Below, one piece after another: positions 1 through 7,916 of a DNA stretch of 64,000 bases (the stretch's first letter is position 1; every line of letters starts with the position of its first letter). Origin of the DNA: Shimia sp. R10_1 (lineage in GTDB: Bacteria > Pseudomonadota > Alphaproteobacteria > Rhodobacterales > Rhodobacteraceae); assembly GCF_017744095.1 (NCBI RefSeq), contig NZ_JAGHQX010000006.1:1-64000 (forward strand), in the 5' to 3' direction. The notes under the pieces were generated by a model. The model saw only the letters and a program-made list of their open reading frames with translations, searched no databases and was not told the origin of the DNA. The translations under genes were made by a program, and so were the position numbers.

Positions 1-1284
1 CCCGTAATCCGTGCTATTGGCCAATGTGACCGCCTCCTCCAGCGAGTCAAATGTCATCACCGACAACACTGGACCAAAAATTTCGTCTTGTGCAGCCCCC
101 ATGTGAGCGCTCACATCAATTAAAACAGTTGGTTGATAAAACTGATCGCTCAAACCATCCACATTCAACGGCCCACCACCCAGCACAACCTTCGCACCGG
201 CGGCTTGTGCGGCTTCCACATGTTTGTGAATTTGCGCATTGTGCGCTTCGGTCACAATCGCGCCGACCTGTGTGGCTTCATCCATAGGGTCGCCAAAACG
301 CACTTTACGCGACAGCGCCACAACACGCTCCACAAAGGCCTCCGCAATATCTGTGTGCACGATCACACGGCTTGAGCCGTTACAGCACTGCCCGACATTG
401 AAATACGTGCCAAACACCACCGCATCCGCCGCAGCCTCAAGATCCGCATCAGGAAAGATCACCTGTGCGTTTTTTCCGCCCAGCTCCAGCGCCACTTTCT
501 TCAGCGTATCGGCGGCAACCTCACTGATCAGTTTGCCAACGCGGGTGGACCCGGTAAAGCTCACCATCGCCACCGATTTATGCGCCGCAAGCACGCTGCC
601 CACCGGCTCACCATAGCCCAGCACGATGTTACACACACCTGCCGGCAAGCCCGCCTCCATTAACAGCTCGCCCAGCATCACCGTGGTGCTTGGCGTCATT
701 TCTGAAGGCTTCACCACACAGGTACATCCCGCCGCCAGCGCAAAGGGCAGCTTTTGGCTCAAGATCCAGAACGGAAAATTCCAAGGCGTGATAATCGATA
801 CAACGCCAATGGGCTGCTTCAGGACCATGGCCACCATATCTTCGCCCAGTGTGTCGTGGCTGTCGCCATGCACTGTCCGCGCCAGACTCGCCGCAAAGCG
901 CCAAAGATCGGCGGCCCCCGTGACTTCCCCGCGGGCCTGCGCAATCGGCTTGCCGCTTTCCAGCACTTCAAGTTCGATCATACGGTCCGCATTGGCCTCG
1001 ATCAGATCGGCAACTTTCAACAGAACAGTTGCGCGCTCTTTGCCCGATATCCGGCTCCAGACCCCAGCGTCAAACGCACGCTCTGCCGCCAAAACCGCCG
1101 CCTCTGCCTCTGCGGCGCTGCCCTGTGCGGACCGGCTCACCACAACACCGTGGCTTGGAGAAATCCGCTCAAAGGTCGCCCCGTCGACGCTCCCCTGCCA
1201 AGCGCCGTCAATCAAGTGACACCCCTCAAAAGGCTCCGCAGCTGGCACAAAGCCAATCGACGGCCGTATCGCAAGCTCGCTCAT
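1..1284 (-). CDS. Aldehyde dehydrogenase, NAD(P)-dependent (partial, C-terminus beyond window)
   Basis: Oxidises an aldehyde to the carboxylic acid with NAD(P)+ in the cytoplasm. The ATG at 1284 begins MSELAIRPSIGF, and about 428 codons are visible before the window edge. The family landmarks are present: the NFPFW segment, the VVKPSEMTPSTT cofactor region, FTGSTRVG, the ELGGKN general-base glutamate loop, and the catalytic cysteine in VGQCCNGSSRV. It starts 3 bases after the stop of the enoyl-CoA hydratase gene, so it is the last visible gene of a leftward operon with a CoA-transferase and a Gfo/Idh dehydrogenase. It lacks the look of methylmalonate-semialdehyde dehydrogenase, so I do not assign it as iolA. 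The physiological aldehyde is unknown; betaine-aldehyde-type ALDHs are the nearest general class. Confidence 0.9.
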   Translation of the reverse strand, partial: MSELAIRPSIGFVPAAEPFEGCHLIDGAWQGSVDGATFERISPSHGVVVSRSAQGSAAEAEAAVLAAERAFDAGVWSRISGKERATVLLKVADLIEANADRMIELEVLESGKPIAQARGEVTGAADLWRFAASLARTVHGDSHDTLGEDMVAMVLKQPIGVVSIITPWNFPFWILSQKLPFALAAGCTCVVKPSEMTPSTTVMLGELLMEAGLPAGVCNIVLGYGEPVGSVLAAHKSVAMVSFTGSTRVGKLISEVAADTLKKVALELGGKNAQVIFPDADLEAAADAVVFGTYFNVGQCCNGSSRVIVHTDIAEAFVERVVALSRKVRFGDPMDEATQVGAIVTEAHNAQIHKHVEAAQAAGAKVVLGGGPLNVDGLSDQFYQPTVLIDVSAHMGAAQDEIFGPVLSVMTFDSLEEAVTLANSTDYG

Positions 1285-1287
1285 TGA

Positions 1288-2055
1288 TTATTTCCCCGTA
1301 AACTGCGCGTCGCGTTTGTCCATAAACGCTGCAACGCCTTCTTCTCTGTCGTCACTCGCTGCGATCGCCGCACTGCCCAGCGCATCAATCATCGCGGCAC
1401 TGTCTTCGCCGCTACCTGCCAAAATCATCGCCTTGGCAATCTCCGTCGCACGCGGCGACAGCGCCATATGCGCCTGCGCCAGCGTCTGAGCCGCCAACAG
1501 GGGATCCTCCGCAATTTCAGAGACATAGCCCGCCTGCATCGCCCGCGACGCCTCTATCCGGCGACCAAAAAGCGCCATCTCTTTGACAAGGCACTCCCCC
1601 ATCAGGCGCACCAAACGCTGCGTGCCGGACCACCCGGGCACGATCCCCACACGTGCCTCGGGCAGGGCCAACAGCGCCTTGGGAGACGCAATCCGAAGAT
1701 CACACGCCGTGGCCAGCTCCAGTCCGCCCCCAAAGGCATGTCCGTTCAACGCCGCGATCGACGGTTTGGACAACCTTGCAATTCGGTCAAAAAGCCGATG
1801 CCCCCCGCGCACCCAATGGCGCGAGAACTCCGCCGGCGTCAGGCTGCCCCAGGCCGCAATGTCTGCCCCGCTGCAAAACGCCTTCTGCCCAGCGCCTGTC
1901 AGGATCAAGATACGCACCTCTGGGTCACCTTCGATTTCTTCAACGTGCTTTTCCAGATCCTCCAGCATCTGAACATCAAGCGCATTGTACTTCGCCTCAT
2001 TCTGAAGCGTCAGCGTGGCAACCCCGCCCTCAACCTGCAGCGCAACCCCGCTCAC
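1288..2055 (-). CDS. Enoyl-CoA hydratase/isomerase family protein
   Basis: A 255-residue crotonase-fold protein, the usual length for the family. Both glutamates that activate water in true hydratases are present: E113 in GGGLELATACD and E133 in LPEARVGIVPG. The oxyanion-hole segments AFCSGADIAAW and NGHAFGGGLEL are intact. It probably hydrates an enoyl-CoA made from the acid activated by the upstream CoA-transferase. Its start overlaps the end of that gene by 4 bases, which indicates translational coupling. A role as isomerase or hydrolase cannot be excluded from sequence alone. Confidence 0.88.
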   Translation of the reverse strand: MSGVALQVEGGVATLTLQNEAKYNALDVQMLEDLEKHVEEIEGDPEVRILILTGAGQKAFCSGADIAAWGSLTPAEFSRHWVRGGHRLFDRIARLSKPSIAALNGHAFGGGLELATACDLRIASPKALLALPEARVGIVPGWSGTQRLVRLMGECLVKEMALFGRRIEASRAMQAGYVSEIAEDPLLAAQTLAQAHMALSPRATEIAKAMILAGSGEDSAAMIDALGSAAIAASDDREEGVAAFMDKRDAQFTGK

Positions 2056-3623
2056 AGCACCAGCCCCATTGGCGCTTGGCTCAGCAGCTTTTTGTCCATG
2101 ACAGTCGCATTTTCAGCCACACGCACCCGGCCTTCGGTCGGCCCGACGATATCAGCCTGCGCGTCAATGCCTGGCATAATTTCCGTGGCCACCAACCCCT
2201 GATCCGTGAGCCGGATCACGCACCGTTCAGTGATATAGAGCACCTCCTGGCCGGTCTCCCGCGCCCGCGCGCCAGAGAAGGTCACATGCTCCACCTGATC
2301 CACCATCTTGGTGAATTTGCCCGGCGTTGCCACTTTCAGCGCATCTTCAGACAGGTCCATCTGCGCACCGGCTTCAAACCAGCCGGAAAAAACGATCTTC
2401 TTCGCCCGCGCCGTGATGTCCACAAACCCGCCGCAACCAGCTGTCAGGTAAGGTTTTTTACCCAGCTTGGAGACATTCACATTGCCCTGCACATCGACCT
2501 CAAGGAAGGACAAGAAAGACATGTCAAACCCGCCGCCTTGAAAATAGATAAACTGTTGGGGGCTTGGTACGAATGCATCTGCATTGGAGGCACATCCAAA
2601 TGCAAATCCCGTGAGTGGTACGCCCCCAACAGCGCCTTGTTCAATGGCCCATGTCACCGCCTCTGGATGGCCCTCTTCCAGCAAAATTCGCGGCACCATT
2701 GCGCTGATGCCAAAACCCAGATTGGCGGTTTGCCCTTTGGTAAGCTCCATCGCCGCGCGCCGCGCAATCACTTTCTCCACGCCATAATCTGCCAGTGCAA
2801 AGCTGTCCCATGGGCGCATGACCTGTCCGCTAATCGCAGGATCATACGGCGTTTCGCAGGTCTGCTTCTGATCCGCGTCGATCACGACCAGATCCACCAG
2901 ATGCCCCGGTACCCGCACATCATGTGGCCGCAGACTGCCGCTGGCTGTCACGCGTTGGACCTGCGCAATCACCAGCCCACCATTGTTACGCGCCGCAATC
3001 GCCTGCTCAAGCCCACCAAGATAGGCCCCCTCATGCTCATAAGTCAGGTTGCCGCGCTCATCCGCCGTCGTGGCACGCAAAATGCACACATCCGGCGCGA
3101 TGTTTGGAAAATGCAGCCAAGTCTGCCCGCCAAATTCCGCACGGCTCACGATCGGGGCCGCCGCGCCTTTTTCGTTCATCGCGCAGCCTTCGCGCACAGG
3201 ATCCACAAAGGTCTGCAAACCAACTTGCGTCAACACGCCGGGCCGCTTGGCCGCCGCTTCGCGGTGCATGTCAAACAGAATGCCGGAGGGCACGTTATAG
3301 GCTGCCACCCGGTCTTCGACGATCATCTTCCAGATCGCTGGCATCTCAAGGCTCGATGGCCCGGACGGATAAGAGCCTGCAATCACGCGGGACAGCAAAC
3401 CATCTTGGGCAAGGTAATCCATGCCTTTCACGCCATACATGTCACCCGCCGCAATCGGATGAATAGAAGTGATGTTCTGCGGATGCCCCTCCGCTTCAAA
3501 TCGCGCCCCAATCGCCTTGAGCACCAGATCCGGACAGCCCAATGACGAACTCGAAGAAACCGAAACGACCGCGCCATCTTTGATCCGCGCCGCTGCTTGG
3601 CTTGCTGAAACCAGCTTGCTCAT
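2052..3623 (-). CDS. Acyl-CoA:carboxylate CoA-transferase, class I (alpha-beta fused)
   Basis: A 523-residue protein with both CoA-transferase halves in one chain, as in propionate CoA-transferase and YdiF. The N-terminal half carries the glycine-rich CoA-binding part and the C-terminal half the catalytic glutamate, E328 in AIEQGAVGG, which forms the glutamyl-CoA thioester. It would activate a carboxylic acid as its CoA ester for the downstream enoyl-CoA hydratase. The start overlaps the stop of the Gfo/Idh gene by 4 bases. The acyl substrate is not evident; acetate, propionate or a pathway-specific acid are all possible. Confidence 0.85.
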   Translation of the reverse strand: MSKLVSASQAAARIKDGAVVSVSSSSSLGCPDLVLKAIGARFEAEGHPQNITSIHPIAAGDMYGVKGMDYLAQDGLLSRVIAGSYPSGPSSLEMPAIWKMIVEDRVAAYNVPSGILFDMHREAAAKRPGVLTQVGLQTFVDPVREGCAMNEKGAAAPIVSRAEFGGQTWLHFPNIAPDVCILRATTADERGNLTYEHEGAYLGGLEQAIAARNNGGLVIAQVQRVTASGSLRPHDVRVPGHLVDLVVIDADQKQTCETPYDPAISGQVMRPWDSFALADYGVEKVIARRAAMELTKGQTANLGFGISAMVPRILLEEGHPEAVTWAIEQGAVGGVPLTGFAFGCASNADAFVPSPQQFIYFQGGGFDMSFLSFLEVDVQGNVNVSKLGKKPYLTAGCGGFVDITARAKKIVFSGWFEAGAQMDLSEDALKVATPGKFTKMVDQVEHVTFSGARARETGQEVLYITERCVIRLTDQGLVATEIMPGIDAQADIVGPTEGRVRVAENATVMDKKLLSQAPMGLVL

Positions 3624-4624
3624 GAAATTTCTCCGTAATCCACATCGACGGCCTGACCCAGTTTTGCCGCATCCCGCACCGCCATCGCCACAGCCAGAGA
3701 TTTGACACCATCCGGCCCGTCCGCCGCCGCACGCCCAGTGCCCGCAACCGCGCTGTAGAAATCTGAGACGCCCTGTTCGTAAAGGTTGTGACGGGAGACC
3801 TCGACCGGAGCACGGCCCGCCGCCGTCACCAGTTCAACCTCGCCCACAGGCTCCTGCGTCATCACACCACTGGCAAAAATTGAGCCTTCCGTGCCATGCA
3901 CCTCAAGCCCGCTGCCCGCGAAGGGGTGGGTGAAACTCTCATGGCTCATCACCATGGCACCGCTCGGCATGGTCCAGACGGACATCGCGCTGTCCTCAAC
4001 CCCCTCACCCATGCCAGAGGCCGCCATCTGCGCAACCACACGCTTGGGGTCTTCGCCCAACAAAAAGCGCACCACGTCTGCATCATGCACCGTAATGTCG
4101 GGGATCACCCCCCCACCTGCTGCGGCATCGTTGATGCGCCAGCCCTGCAGATGTGGCGGCAGATGCACCGCATGAAACAGACGCACCGACAGCACCTTGC
4201 CGATCTTACCCTCAGCAATCAGCGCCCGCATGGCGCGATGGGAGCCAGAGCAACGCAGGTGGTGATTGGTTGCAAATGTGACACCAGCCTCTTCTGCCGC
4301 TTGCACCATACCCGCTGCTTCCGCGATGCGCATGGCCAATGGTTTTTCACACAACACATGTTTGCCCGCCTTGATGGCCGCCATCGCCTGGGGCAGGTGC
4401 TTTTCATTGGTGGACGACACATAAACAGCCTCACACCTGTCATCCGCCAGCGCCTCAGCAAGATCCGTGGTGACGTTGGGCACGCCATGCTCAGCCGCCC
4501 AAGCGGCGCCATGCGCGGCCGATCCACTCACCACCCAAGCAACCTCGCCACCATCCTGCGCCCGCACTGCTCCAAGCATATACTGAGACGCAATTGTGCT
4601 CGCCCCAACAAAAACCCAACGCAT
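3620..4624 (-). CDS. Gfo/Idh/MocA family NAD(P)-dependent dehydrogenase
   Basis: A 334-residue oxidoreductase with an N-terminal Rossmann fold (MRWVFVGASTIAS) and the family EKP signature in VLCEKPLAMRIAEA, whose lysine is catalytic. The C-terminal half is the usual alpha/beta substrate domain. It is the first gene of the leftward operon that continues into CoA-transferase, hydratase and aldehyde dehydrogenase, and it faces a LysR regulator across a 202-bp gap with two palindromes. Members oxidise sugars, inositols or related polyols; the substrate here is unknown. Confidence 0.85.
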   Translation of the reverse strand: MRWVFVGASTIASQYMLGAVRAQDGGEVAWVVSGSAAHGAAWAAEHGVPNVTTDLAEALADDRCEAVYVSSTNEKHLPQAMAAIKAGKHVLCEKPLAMRIAEAAGMVQAAEEAGVTFATNHHLRCSGSHRAMRALIAEGKIGKVLSVRLFHAVHLPPHLQGWRINDAAAGGGVIPDITVHDADVVRFLLGEDPKRVVAQMAASGMGEGVEDSAMSVWTMPSGAMVMSHESFTHPFAGSGLEVHGTEGSIFASGVMTQEPVGEVELVTAAGRAPVEVSRHNLYEQGVSDFYSAVAGTGRAAADGPDGVKSLAVAMAVRDAAKLGQAVDVDYGEIS

Positions 4625-4662
4625 CAGAATATCACCTCCCTTTTCGGATCAGCGCCAACGTT

Positions 4663-4676
4663 TTGGAACGATCCAA
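4663..4676. promoter_or_regulatory. Candidate operator 1, TTGGAACGATCCAA
   Basis: An imperfect palindrome in the gap between the leftward Gfo/Idh operon and the rightward LysR gene. T4664 to A4676 fits the T-N11-A core recognised by LysR-type regulators. A near copy lies 33 bp away at 4696-4709. Regulator assignment is inference from position. Confidence 0.55.
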
Positions 4677-4695
4677 TACTCAAGCTGCAGCATAA

Positions 4696-4709
4696 TTGGA
4701 ACGTTCTAA
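4696..4709. promoter_or_regulatory. Candidate operator 2, TTGGAACGTTCTAA
   Basis: Second copy of the palindrome at 4663-4676, with 33 bp start to start, about three helical turns, so both sites face the same side of the DNA. T4697 to A4709 also fits T-N11-A. The pair is placed as expected for a LysR tetramer that represses its own gene and activates the divergent operon. Confidence 0.55.
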
Positions 4710-4826
4710 ATTTTGCAACGACTTTTTCGATATTTTTGTTGCCCATCCAGATTCCGGCAAAAACGACAGTGCTTTCAATAAACTGCCCGCTGTTTTAAAA
4801 CGCTCAAGTCGGCAAACGGAGGCCAC

Positions 4827-5735
4827 ATGGCACAAATCAGCTTCAAACAGCTTCAGGCCTTTGTGGCAGTCGCCGATCTCGCCAGCTTCCGCCGTGCCGC
4901 TGACAAGCTCAACACAACCCAACCCAATATCTCGAGCCGCATTTCCAGCCTCGAGACACAAGTGGGCCACCGCCTGATGGCGCGGGACGCGGGCTCCGTG
5001 CGCCTGTCGCCGATGGGGGAGAAACTGCTCATCGAAGCGCGGTCTGTGCTGCGCGCCATGGATGGGTTTTTGCTCGCGGCCGAAGATGACAGCCTGTTTG
5101 ACGGCACCCTGCGCATCGGTGTGACAGAGATGATTGTCCACACTTGGCTTGGCGCTTTTTTTAAGGCGCTCAAGGCACGCTTTCCAAACATTGACGTTGA
5201 CCTGACGGTCGACCTCTCGATGAACCTGTCCGATGCAATTTCCGAGCAACGGCTTGATCTTGCACTGCAAAATGGCCCCTTTCTCAGAACCACCACCGGC
5301 AACACGGACCTTGGGCCCCTGCCCATGATGTGGGTTGGCGCCCCCAGCCTCAACATCGGCACCAAAGTGCTTTCGCTGCGCGATCTCGCGCAACATCCGG
5401 TCCTCACCCACGCGCGCGGAACGATCCCCTATGAGCAGATGCAAGACCACTTCGCAGCCTTTCCAGACATTTCAGTGCGCCATGTCTCTTCCTCCAACCT
5501 CGCTGCCTGCCATCAGATGACACGCGACGGACTGGGCGTGGCCTGCCTGCCAGAAGCGATGGTACGTGAGGATCTTGCCAACGGCATTCTGATGCCGCTG
5601 CGCTACCTCTGGGTGCCCGATGCGCTGCAATTCTTCGCCCGATTTGACGCCGACACCTGCCCCAGTTTCGTGCGCGCAGCAGCAGATTTGGCGCAGATCG
5701 AAGCGCAAAAACACGCAGACGCCGCCACAGGATAG
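4827..5735 (+). CDS. LysR-family transcriptional regulator
   Basis: A 302-residue protein with the N-terminal winged helix-turn-helix (residues 5-60, including FRRAADKLNTTQPNISSRI) followed by the periplasmic-binding-like effector domain. It sits between two divergent catabolic operons and very likely controls one or both. Candidate sites are the paired palindromes at 4663-4709 and the ATCCAAT-N6-ATTGGAT repeat at 5754-5773, which share the TTGGA/TCCAA half-site. The effector is unknown but would be a pathway intermediate in most regulators of this family. Confidence 0.9.
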   Translation: MAQISFKQLQAFVAVADLASFRRAADKLNTTQPNISSRISSLETQVGHRLMARDAGSVRLSPMGEKLLIEARSVLRAMDGFLLAAEDDSLFDGTLRIGVTEMIVHTWLGAFFKALKARFPNIDVDLTVDLSMNLSDAISEQRLDLALQNGPFLRTTTGNTDLGPLPMMWVGAPSLNIGTKVLSLRDLAQHPVLTHARGTIPYEQMQDHFAAFPDISVRHVSSSNLAACHQMTRDGLGVACLPEAMVREDLANGILMPLRYLWVPDALQFFARFDADTCPSFVRAAADLAQIEAQKHADAATG

Positions 5736-5753
5736 ATTTTCTTTATCCTATAC

Positions 5754-5773
5754 ATCCAATCTAATAATTGGAT
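5754..5773. promoter_or_regulatory. Inverted repeat ATCCAAT-N6-ATTGGAT upstream of hyuA
   Basis: A perfect 7-bp inverted repeat with a 6-base spacer between the LysR stop and the HyuA start. Its half-sites match the TTGGA/TCCAA arms of the palindromes at 4663-4709, which suggests the same regulator acts on the rightward operon. It has no T-tract and is a poor terminator candidate. Confidence 0.45.
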
Positions 5774-5828
5774 TTCATGGCTGCACTGCCTCTAACCTGC
5801 GACCAAGTTGACAGGAAAGAGGCACCCC

Positions 5829-7916
5829 ATGCCCACAGAAGCGGCCCGCTTGGGCGTAGACATTGGCGGCACATTCACCGACGTGGTGCTGGAAATTGGC
5901 AACGCGCGGCACTCCACAAAAGTGCTCACCACCTATGCCGCACCGGAAAACGCAATTGTTGACGGCATGCATCAGGTCTGCGCCAAAGCAGGCGTCTCCC
6001 CTGCCGCGATCTCTCAGATCATCCACGGCACCACACTGGCCACAAACGCGCTGATCGAACGACGCGGTGCCAAAACCGCGCTGATCACCACCAAGGGCTT
6101 TCGCGATGTCATCGAAATGCGCACTGAAAGCCGCTTTGAACAGTATGATCTGAACCTCACGCTGCCCGAACCACTGCTGCCACGCAACCGCCGCTACGTG
6201 GTGACTGAGCGTATGGATGCCAATGGCAACCGCCTGATTCCACTGGATCTGCAAGAGATTGAAGCCCTCGCCGATGAACTGCGCGCGGCCGAATATGAAA
6301 GCATCGCCGTGGGCCTTCTGCATTCCTATGTGAATGACACACACGAGCGCCTCATCGCCGAGGTTCTGGCAGAAAAATTACCCGGCGTGATGGTCTCTCT
6401 GTCCTGTGAAGTGTCCCCGCAAATGCGCGAGTACGAACGCTTCAACACCACCATCGCCAATGCCTATATCAAGCCGCTGATCAAATCTTATCTGGGCCGC
6501 CTGAAATCCCGCCTTGCTGACGAAGGCGCAGCCTGCCCCGTATTCCTGATGCACTCAGGTGGCGGTATCATGTCCTTGGAAAGTGCTGCGGATTTCCCAG
6601 TGCGCCTTGTGGAAAGTGGCCCCGCCGGGGGCGCGATTTTTGCCGCAGACATCGCCGCCAAACATGGCCTGGACAAAGTGCTCAGCTTTGACATGGGCGG
6701 CACCACCGCCAAGATCTGCCTGATCAAGGACCAGACCCCCAAAACCGCCCGCGTGTTTGAAGTGGCGCGCACCTATCGCTTCAAAAAGGGCTCTGGCATG
6801 CCCATCTCGATCCCGGTGATCGACATGGTTGAAATTGGTGCCGGTGGCGGCTCCATCGCCCATGTGGACGCCATGAACCAGATCCGCGTTGGCCCGGAAA
6901 GCGCTGGCTCAGAGCCGGGTCCGGCCTGCTACGGGCGTGGCGGCGAAGAACCGGCGGTGACAGATGCAGATCTGATTCTTGGCAAGCTTGACCCAAAGAA
7001 TTTTGCAGGCGGCTCCATCCCGCTGCATCCGGCAAACTCCGAACAGGCACTCACCGATGCCGTTGGCAAAACGCTTGATATGGACGCATTGGAAGCCGCC
7101 TTTGGCGTGGCGGAAGTGGTCGATGAAAACATGGCCAACGCCGCCCGCGTGCATGCTGTGGAAAATGGCGAAGACCTCAGCGACTACACAATGATCGCAT
7201 TTGGCGGCGCGGCCCCTCTGCACGCCGCACGACTCTGTGAAAAACTTGGCGTGTCCCGCTGTCTCGTGCCCCAAGGTGCGGGCGTCGGCTCTGCCATCGG
7301 CTTCCTGCGCGCGCCCTTCAGCTTTGAGGCCAACCGCTCCGTTTTCATGCGCCTCGGCGCGTTTGATGCGGCAAAGGTCAAAGCCCTTTTTGCCGACATG
7401 TCTGATGAAGCCACGCGCTTCGTGCGGTCCTGTGATGCCGAAGCTGAGATTCTGCGCGACCATAAAATCTACATGCGCTACGCAGGTCAGGGCTGGGAAA
7501 TCCCGATCACTTTGACGGCGCAACAGGCCGAAAACCCAGATGTTGCAACTTTCCAACGCCTCTTTGAGCGCGACTATGAGGCCCTCTTTGGCCGCGCTGT
7601 GGAAGGCATGGAAATGGAAATCACCGTCTGGTCGGTAAACGCCTATACCGCACAGGAGGCGGCAGCCCCTCTGGCCGACGTCACCACAAAGCAAGCCGCG
7701 CAATCAGACAACACGCGCCCCCTGTTTGATCCGGCCCTTGCGCAAACTGTCGACGCCGCCGTGATCGCGCGCGCAGATCTGCCCACAGGCCATATCGCCC
7801 AAGGCCCTGCCCTCATCACTGAGGATGAAACCACCGTCGTTGTGCCAAGCAGCCGCGAAGTTTTGACCCACACAGACGGCACTCTGGATGTGCGCCTGAA
7901 GGAGACACGCAAATGA
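5829..7916 (+). CDS. hyuA: Hydantoinase/oxoprolinase family protein, subunit A
   Basis: A 695-residue ATP-dependent subunit of the hydantoinase A/5-oxoprolinase family, which also includes acetone and acetophenone carboxylase subunits. The actin-like ATPase signatures are visible: LGVDIGGTFTDVV at residues 8-20 and FDMGGTTAKICL in the centre. I chose the ATG at 5829 over the upstream TTG at 5808 because AGGAAAGAGG lies just before it and the family N-terminus begins there. It overlaps hyuB by 4 bases, and the two should form one enzyme. Cyclic amide hydrolysis, such as of a hydantoin or oxoproline, is the family expectation; the substrate here is open. Confidence 0.88.
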   Translation: MPTEAARLGVDIGGTFTDVVLEIGNARHSTKVLTTYAAPENAIVDGMHQVCAKAGVSPAAISQIIHGTTLATNALIERRGAKTALITTKGFRDVIEMRTESRFEQYDLNLTLPEPLLPRNRRYVVTERMDANGNRLIPLDLQEIEALADELRAAEYESIAVGLLHSYVNDTHERLIAEVLAEKLPGVMVSLSCEVSPQMREYERFNTTIANAYIKPLIKSYLGRLKSRLADEGAACPVFLMHSGGGIMSLESAADFPVRLVESGPAGGAIFAADIAAKHGLDKVLSFDMGGTTAKICLIKDQTPKTARVFEVARTYRFKKGSGMPISIPVIDMVEIGAGGGSIAHVDAMNQIRVGPESAGSEPGPACYGRGGEEPAVTDADLILGKLDPKNFAGGSIPLHPANSEQALTDAVGKTLDMDALEAAFGVAEVVDENMANAARVHAVENGEDLSDYTMIAFGGAAPLHAARLCEKLGVSRCLVPQGAGVGSAIGFLRAPFSFEANRSVFMRLGAFDAAKVKALFADMSDEATRFVRSCDAEAEILRDHKIYMRYAGQGWEIPITLTAQQAENPDVATFQRLFERDYEALFGRAVEGMEMEITVWSVNAYTAQEAAAPLADVTTKQAAQSDNTRPLFDPALAQTVDAAVIARADLPTGHIAQGPALITEDETTVVVPSSREVLTHTDGTLDVRLKETRK

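Noticed and set aside
1..1284. iolA (malonate-semialdehyde dehydrogenase) to complete the inositol pathway
   Set aside because: The visible aldehyde dehydrogenase has general ALDH motifs and belongs to another operon 30 kb away; no MmsA-type signature was seen.
1653..3545. 630-residue open frame on the plus strand
   Set aside because: It lies antisense to the CoA-transferase and enoyl-CoA hydratase genes, is rich in Arg, His and Pro, and matches no family; a high-G+C shadow.
5808..5828. TTG at 5808 as the hyuA start
   Set aside because: It would place the AGGAAAGAGG ribosome site inside the gene, and the family N-terminus fits the ATG at 5829.
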